A DNA stretch of 64,000 nucleotides from Impatiens glandulifera (Eukaryota > Streptophyta > Magnoliopsida > Ericales > Balsaminaceae): the NCBI RefSeq assembly GCF_907164915.1, contig NC_061869.1:42901771-42965770 (forward strand), read 5' to 3'. Every line of letters begins with the position of its first letter. Position 1 is the first letter of the stretch. Positions 59,642 through 64,000 of this stretch are shown in pieces. A model generated the notes under the pieces. The model searched no databases, was not told the DNA's origin, and worked only from the letters and a program-made list of their open reading frames with translations. Made by a program: the position numbers and the translations under genes.

Positions 59642-60754
59642 ATGGACGATCTTAAGACCCTACTCGAAGGGCTGACCCATCAATATGCCTCCATGAATGC
59701 TGCCCTGTAACAAAATATGACCGAACAAGCTGCCTTGCACAATGCCTTTTAGCAAAATATGGATAGAAGGTATGCTGCTGGAAAAAGCTTGACAGCCATT
59801 GAAAAAGGTGCGTTTAATAATGGCCAAGATCCCGGCATCCGACCCTATAATATTGTTTCTTGCTACCTTCCTCCAACCCGGCTCACAAATGTTAGTATTC
59901 CTGAATTTGATGGGACTGATTTGGAGGGCTGGCTCTTATTTGCCGAGCAAATCTTTAAGGAAAGGAAGACGAATGATGCCACAAAGCTGGACATTGTCCG
60001 CACTCACTTCTCAAAAGAGGCAAGAACGTGGCATGAATCATATTTGCGGAATCGCAACCATATGGAAGCATTGACGTGACATAAATTCAAGAAAGATCTC
60101 TTGCTGCAATTCGGTCGCAGGCCCTTGTACAATGTCAAACCGCCGCTGCTGCCCAAACCATGCATTGTTAACACGGTCTGGCCGAGCACAAAATGGGAGC
60201 CCAATCATAGGTGCAAATCCAGATTGTTCATGGTCCCGGCTAATCAGCAAGAAGTTCAAGAACTCGTTCAAGAACCCGTCCAAGAATCTGATTTTTATGA
60301 CCCACCTTTGGCGTTTGAGACAAGGGACGAACGTGTCATTATCTTGCACACTTTCTCGGTCCAGCAAGGTGCCCCTCGGTCGTTGGATAACATAATACAA
60401 GGCAGCCATCTAGAAAAGGCATTGGAAAATCATAATGTTGTTGCCACGGTACAAATAAAGAGCAAAAACGAATGCCAAACTGTTTCACTTGTTTTGGAAG
60501 ACGTTCCTGAAAATTTTCAAAAAATAATCAAAGGGCTCACCCAACAACCCAACAACCGAATACCAGCCAGGAAGGTAGTCGGAAGACATGGCTATGTTGT
60601 TGCGCATGTGTTGCTGGTCTGGATAAAGGACTGTGCTTGGTTATTTGAAGACATTCTAGAGTATGCCCGGAAGAAAGATGACCCTTTTGCTGCACTTGGC
60701 GTGCTGGGCCGAAGGAAGGACTGGTCGTGGAGTAGGAAGACCGAAGGCTTCTAA
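59642..60754 (+). pseudogene. gag: Gag of element B with possible chromodomain-like tail
   Basis: One frame runs from ATG 59642 to a stop at 60754 (371 codons), interrupted by three stops: two in the N-terminal coil (near 59708 and 59750, each before Gln) and one at 60077-60079 where Trp is expected (ALT-HKFKKDLLLQF). The gag core is VSIPEFDGTDLEGWLLFAEQIF and VRTHFSKEARTW. NHRCKSRLFMV is a remnant of the pol-proximal knuckle. The C-terminal third (RHGYVVAHVLLVWI, FEDILEYARKK) has the rhythm of the chromodomain end of a gypsy integrase, suggesting that pol was removed by an internal deletion that fused gag to the pol end. The last point is tentative. Confidence 0.72.
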
Positions 60755-60891
60755 GAATTGCGGTCCTAGACTCCGACACTTGCGGGACTTGCTGAAGTCC
60801 GACCGAATTTTTTGAAATATTGAGCATGCGCATTAGAGGCTCGGCAGACTCGGCAGTCCACGGTCTTATTTCGTCGAGGGCGACGAATTTT

Positions 60892-60902
60892 GAAGGGGGA
60901 GA
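60892..60902 (+). other. Polypurine tract of element B
   Basis: GAAGGGGGAGA directly before the 3' LTR (60906), with TAA between. Confidence 0.8.
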
Positions 60903-60905
60903 TAA

Positions 60906-61383
60906 TGTTAGGGTCTAAAATCAAGGCCTCGGTCCAAGAATAAATTCCAGCAACGTTCCTCGGCACCCGGTCTCGGTCTTAGTGTGCACATGGGCCATAT
61001 TTCTGTTTTGTTGTATTATTATTTTGTTTTGCTTTCTTTTTCTACTTTACAAACTGAATTCTGTTATTTTCTAGTTATTGTTGTAACCGAATATTTTGGG
61101 GCAAGACATCACTTATATAAGGCTGATCTTTCTTCCCCAAGGACCCATGAATAGAATGATGAAGATATGACTTCGCCCCTATTCGTCTATTATTATTATT
61201 ATGGACTGTTTGGTATAGACCAACAGTAATTCTCTTCGCACCCTTGATTCTTCTATCCCTTCCCCCCTAAATTCTCTATCGAAAACCTTCCGCTGCCATT
61301 TGATTGTAGAATTTCACCGGTCTTATAGATCAAGAACGTGATTCTTGAACCCATAAACACACCTTACGAAACAAGTCGTAACA
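60906..61383 (+). repeat. 3' LTR of element B
   Basis: 478 bp, nearly identical to 59109-59585. Confidence 0.93.
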
Positions 61384-61526
61384 CAATCCTAGACAATGTT
61401 CTCTATTTGAATTTGTTTGATTTTTGTCTCAATAATTCCAAATATTGTGATTTCATTCCATTCTTCTATTCTTCTAACCTCTCTTCTCTTTATAGGGTCA
61501 TTTAACCCTCTAATATTTCATGTCAT
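61384..61526 (-). pseudogene. LINE D ORF2 N-terminus (endonuclease start)
   Basis: ATG at 61526: MT, a TGA where Trp is expected, NIRGLNDPIKRREVRRIEEW, then IFGIIETKIK. This is the opening strand and the metal-binding Glu region (LxETK) of L1-type endonucleases. It continues at 59108 after element B. Confidence 0.82.
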
Positions 61527-61864
61527 TAAGTTCATTAATGAAAAGAAGATGTTCCATCTTTACTTGCCCTTTCTTTACCTTTTCTTCCTTTCTGTTTTCC
61601 CATATTGTAGGGCTATAAGAAATTATATTTTCCTTAATTTGTTTACCTTGCTGTTTTGGGATTTTCGTATTTCTCTAGTCAACCTTCTTTTGAATTGGAG
61701 ATTGCACAGTTTCACCTGATTCAGCTGCCTTTGCTTTATCTTTCCCATTTCTTCACCCACTTCCCCTTTCTTATTTTCTCCCATGCTTTCCCTTTCCACT
61801 GCCTCTTAAATATTGATTCTTGCTTTCGGGTCAAGTTTCATTGTTACCTCTTCATTCTCAGCCT
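61527..61864 (-). other. LINE D ORF1-ORF2 junction region
   Basis: Lys/Glu/Gln-rich codons continue the ORF1 tail in broken frames. No other gene is seen. Confidence 0.5.
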
Positions 61865-63720
61865 TTGATTATTGATTCTTGATGATGAAATGACTTATGA
61901 GTTTTGATGCAGGTGTATCGAAATCATATTTCATAAGACTTGGCTCAAATGGGAGTCATTAGACCGATTTTGGCATTAAATGTAAAGAATTAGACGTGCA
62001 GTCTAATGAATGCACATAATTAGATGTGCAGTCTAATTCAACGGAATTAGACGTGCATTATAATAAATACAAAAGAATTAGACGTGTAGTCTAACTCAAC
62101 GGAGTTAGACGTGCACTCTAATGAATGCATAGAATTAGACGTGTAGTCTAACTCAACGGAGTTAGACGTACAGTCTAATAGATCTCGGAATTAGACGCAT
62201 AGTCTAATATATACGGAATTAGACGTTTAGTCTAACTCAGTGGAGTTAGACGTGTAGTCTAATATTTATACGGAATTAGACGTACAGTCTAACTCAGTGG
62301 AGTTAGACATGCAATTTAATATTTTTGCGGAATTAGACGTGCAGTCTAACTCAGTGAAGTTAGACGTGTAGTCTAATATATTTGCGGAATTAGACGTGTA
62401 GTCTAACTTAGTGGAGTTAGACGTGCAGTCTATTGGAATGTGAAAATTAGACGTAAGTCTAATTCCTTCAGACAAGTCTGAGGTAGAACCGGAATTAGAC
62501 GTGCAGTCTAATGGTTATTGGATAATTAGACGTGTAGTCTAATTAATGAAAGTTAGACGTAAGTCTAGCTCCTTCAGACAAGTCTGAGGTAGAAACCGAA
62601 ATTAGACGTGCAGTCTAACTCAGTGGAGTTAGACGTGCAGTCTAATGGTTATTGGATAATTAGACGTGTGGTCTAATTAGTGCAAGTTAGACGTGAGTCT
62701 AACTCCTTCAGATTAGTCTAAAGTGACTGTAATTAGACATAAGTGTAATTCTATTAGACCAGGCGGTCTAATGGACTCTGTTATTAGATGGGGATATTAA
62801 TTTCATTAGACTGATTTTCATAATTCGTCTAACTGAAATACGTCTAATGCTCAGCTCAAGCAGTTTGCTTAAAGCTAGCACCCACCTTTCCACGTGCTAT
62901 AGCTGTACCCTACTCCTGCTCCACTTTCTAGTGAAGATCAGTACAACAGCTATATGCAACCAACCAACGAATGACACGTAAGAGAATTTTCCTCATATTA
63001 CTTGTTTTGCAAGTACATCTCTGATGGAATATTCGGCGCACTACCAGTTGCTGTACGATCACGATCCTTGTGCTCAGAACCTGTTGTGTACAATGGAGGT
63101 TTTCTAATGGAAGAGTGCCACGTATCATTCTAAAAGATTCTACCGTTAGTCTCTGCCCAGTATTTATCAAATCTCAAGGACAACGGACAATCAGTCTCAC
63201 GAACTGCCGATCTACAATCTTGCTTGCTTGTTATTTTCAGAGAGAGAAATCAAGCTTTTGAATATTCATACTGTGAAGCTGCTTTCCTGATTGTACTGTG
63301 TGTGAATCAAGAGAGAGCTATAATCAAAAATACCTTTAGCTAAGTGATATTCTTCATCTTGTAATTGAACAGAGTGTGTTCTGTTCAATAGTGAGCTAAG
63401 TGGGTGCAAACTGTATTTGATTATAATCATATTATACTGAATCCTTTCGGTGGTTGGAAGAAGGGGTGACGTAGGAGAGTTTCTCCAAACATCCATAAAC
63501 AAATTGCTGTATTCTTTCATTTCTGTCATCTTTTCATCTTTCATCTTGTGCTTCAAACCCAAGTAAACAATTCCGCCTTGAATCTGTTTCAAGTGTTTAC
63601 AAATGTTTGCGTAGAATACAAAACGAATCAAATCCTTAACAAGATTTCTTTTAACCCGTTTTTCATAAGCCTTCATCCATAGCCAGACCCCCGTCTCTAT
63701 TGATAAAGCCGATCCTATCA
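61865..63720 (+). mobile_element. Family A LTR, lone and 5'-truncated, inside LINE D
   Basis: Begins at TTGATGATGAAATGACTTATG, about 60 bp into the family A LTR, runs through the palindrome array, G-box (62891-62896) and U5, and ends AAGCCGATCCTATCA at 63720. The first 60 bp and any target duplication are missing, so it is not a clean solo LTR. Both flanks are LINE ORF1-type Lys/Glu-rich sequence sharing short similarity (AACCTCTT, TCAGCCTTT). Confidence 0.85.
61975..62790 (+). repeat. Palindrome array in the third family A LTR
   Basis: TTAGACGTGCAGTCTAA, TTAGACGTGTAGTCTAA and similar, joined by CTCAGTGGAG and related linkers, with TCTGAGGTAGAACCGG marker units near 62475 and 62585. Palindrome centres favour GTGCA over the GTGCCA of element A. 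Confidence 0.88.
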
Positions 63721-64000
63721 GTACTAATTCTTTAGTAACCTCTTTCTGCTTTTCATTTTCAGCCTTTTCCTTTTCCAACCTTTCATGTTCTTCTTTCTGT
63801 TTCTTTTCTATCTCTTGTTCGATCTTCTTCTTCCTTTCTTCTTCAATCATTTTCGAGCACTTGTAACAAACATGTTCGAATATGTTACAATCAAAGTATA
63901 TACTCGACCTCCACTTATATGAGATTCTATAATTGTGGGTTCGCCTTTTCTGTCCATTATCGTCATCTGGTATGCAAGATTTGAGCTCGGGTGTATCTCA
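63721..64000 (-). pseudogene. LINE D ORF1, C-terminal part (continues beyond window)
   Basis: From the right edge: EIHPSSNLAYQMTIMDRKGEPTIIES corresponds to the end of the DUF4283-like block (EVHPRSTLPEKMTVIDRRGKP in copy 1). After a frameshift the knuckle YFDCNIFEHVCYKC is legible with the first Cys changed to Tyr, followed by a Glu/Lys-rich coil (IEEERKKKIEQEIEKK). Cut at 63720 by the family A LTR. Confidence 0.75.

Larger units (their letters stand above)
59109..61383 (+). mobile_element. Element B: short gag-only LTR retrotransposon in LINE D
   Basis: 2,275 bp. LTRs 59109-59585 and 60906-61383 start TGTTAGGGTCTAAAATC and end AAGTCGTAACA. Flanks both CAATC (59104-59108, 61384-61388). Primer site, one gag-type ORF and a purine tract fill 1.3 kb. 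LTRs differ at about seven positions by eye in 477, so it is a recent insertion. Lack of pol makes it nonautonomous. Gag style points to a gypsy origin. Confidence 0.92.
55470..64000 (-). mobile_element. LINE D: L1-type retrotransposon, twice interrupted, 5' end outside window
   Basis: Minus strand: ORF1 (from beyond 64000 to 63721), family A LTR insertion (63720-61865), ORF1-ORF2 junction (61864-61527), ORF2 start (61526-61384), element B insertion (61383-59109), rest of ORF2 (59108 to about 55700), 3' UTR ending ACTGTTTTCTAAAAAAAA at 55470. ORF2 has an apurinic-type endonuclease ahead of RT, as in L1. ORF1 is the same family as the three ORF1-only copies. Confidence 0.87.

Noticed and set aside
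63266..63850. 194-codon minus-strand frame joining a Lys/Glu coil to a GSALSIETGVW segment
   Set aside because: The first part is LINE ORF1, the rest is antisense of the family A LTR; the same LTR-derived segment appears at 8964-9257 and 17421-17651.

Overview
This window looks like a heterochromatic or intergenic stretch of a flowering-plant nuclear genome, probably a eudicot. I see no intact host gene. What can be recognised is transposable elements inserted into one another, plus AT-rich filler, minisatellites and (AT)n runs. The plant assignment rests on Sirevirus-type Ty1/copia elements with extra 3' ORFs, initiator-Met tRNA primer sites, DUF4283-type LINE ORF1 proteins, Tat-type and chromovirus-type Ty3/gypsy fragments, and hAT MITE-like elements.

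Region 1-19.0 kb: a minus-strand Sirevirus-type element (C) whose 3' end lies beyond the left edge. In transcription order it has a 1,273-bp 5' LTR (17736-19008), primer site, gag, pol with a deleted integrase core but an open RT/RNase H, and two tandem copies of an 'envelope-like' gene. The second copy is open from its ATG to the window edge. A second element (A, plus strand, 6996-17617) is inserted in the gag of C, with a perfect TGCAT target duplication. A has gag and a long decayed env-like gene but no recognisable pol. Its LTRs carry large arrays of the palindrome TTAGAC...GTCTAA.

Region 19-29.5 kb: a Tat-type gypsy integrase remnant is followed about 2 kb later by a 44-bp minisatellite. 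A solo LTR of family A splits that minisatellite (TSD TAGTT), and a solo LTR of family B is inserted inside the solo A LTR. Next is a dead copia pol containing a hAT-type element (TSD ATCACTAT), itself containing a second hAT-type element (TSD GGTAGAAT) that splits a tRNA-Gly-like pseudogene.

Region 29.5-50.6 kb: three LINE ORF1 copies (DUF4283-like plus CCHC knuckle) with short repeats rich in CGGCACGA/CACAATCGG upstream and no ORF2; a chromovirus-type gypsy element truncated at its integrase end (37466-42111); 32-bp and 65-bp minisatellites; and a 1.38-kb element with about 140-bp terminal inverted repeats (47862-49243).

Region 50.6-64 kb: AT-rich filler, then a minus-strand L1-type LINE (55470 to beyond the right edge) with ORF2 and part of ORF1. 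It is interrupted by a young-looking 2.3-kb gag-only LTR element (B, TSD CAATC) and by a 5'-truncated family-A LTR.

The most unusual features are the palindromic LTR arrays of family A, a similar palindrome/G-box/TATA module placed inside element A ahead of its env-like gene, and TATA-like boxes ahead of all three env-like genes. All alignments were done by eye; no database search was run.
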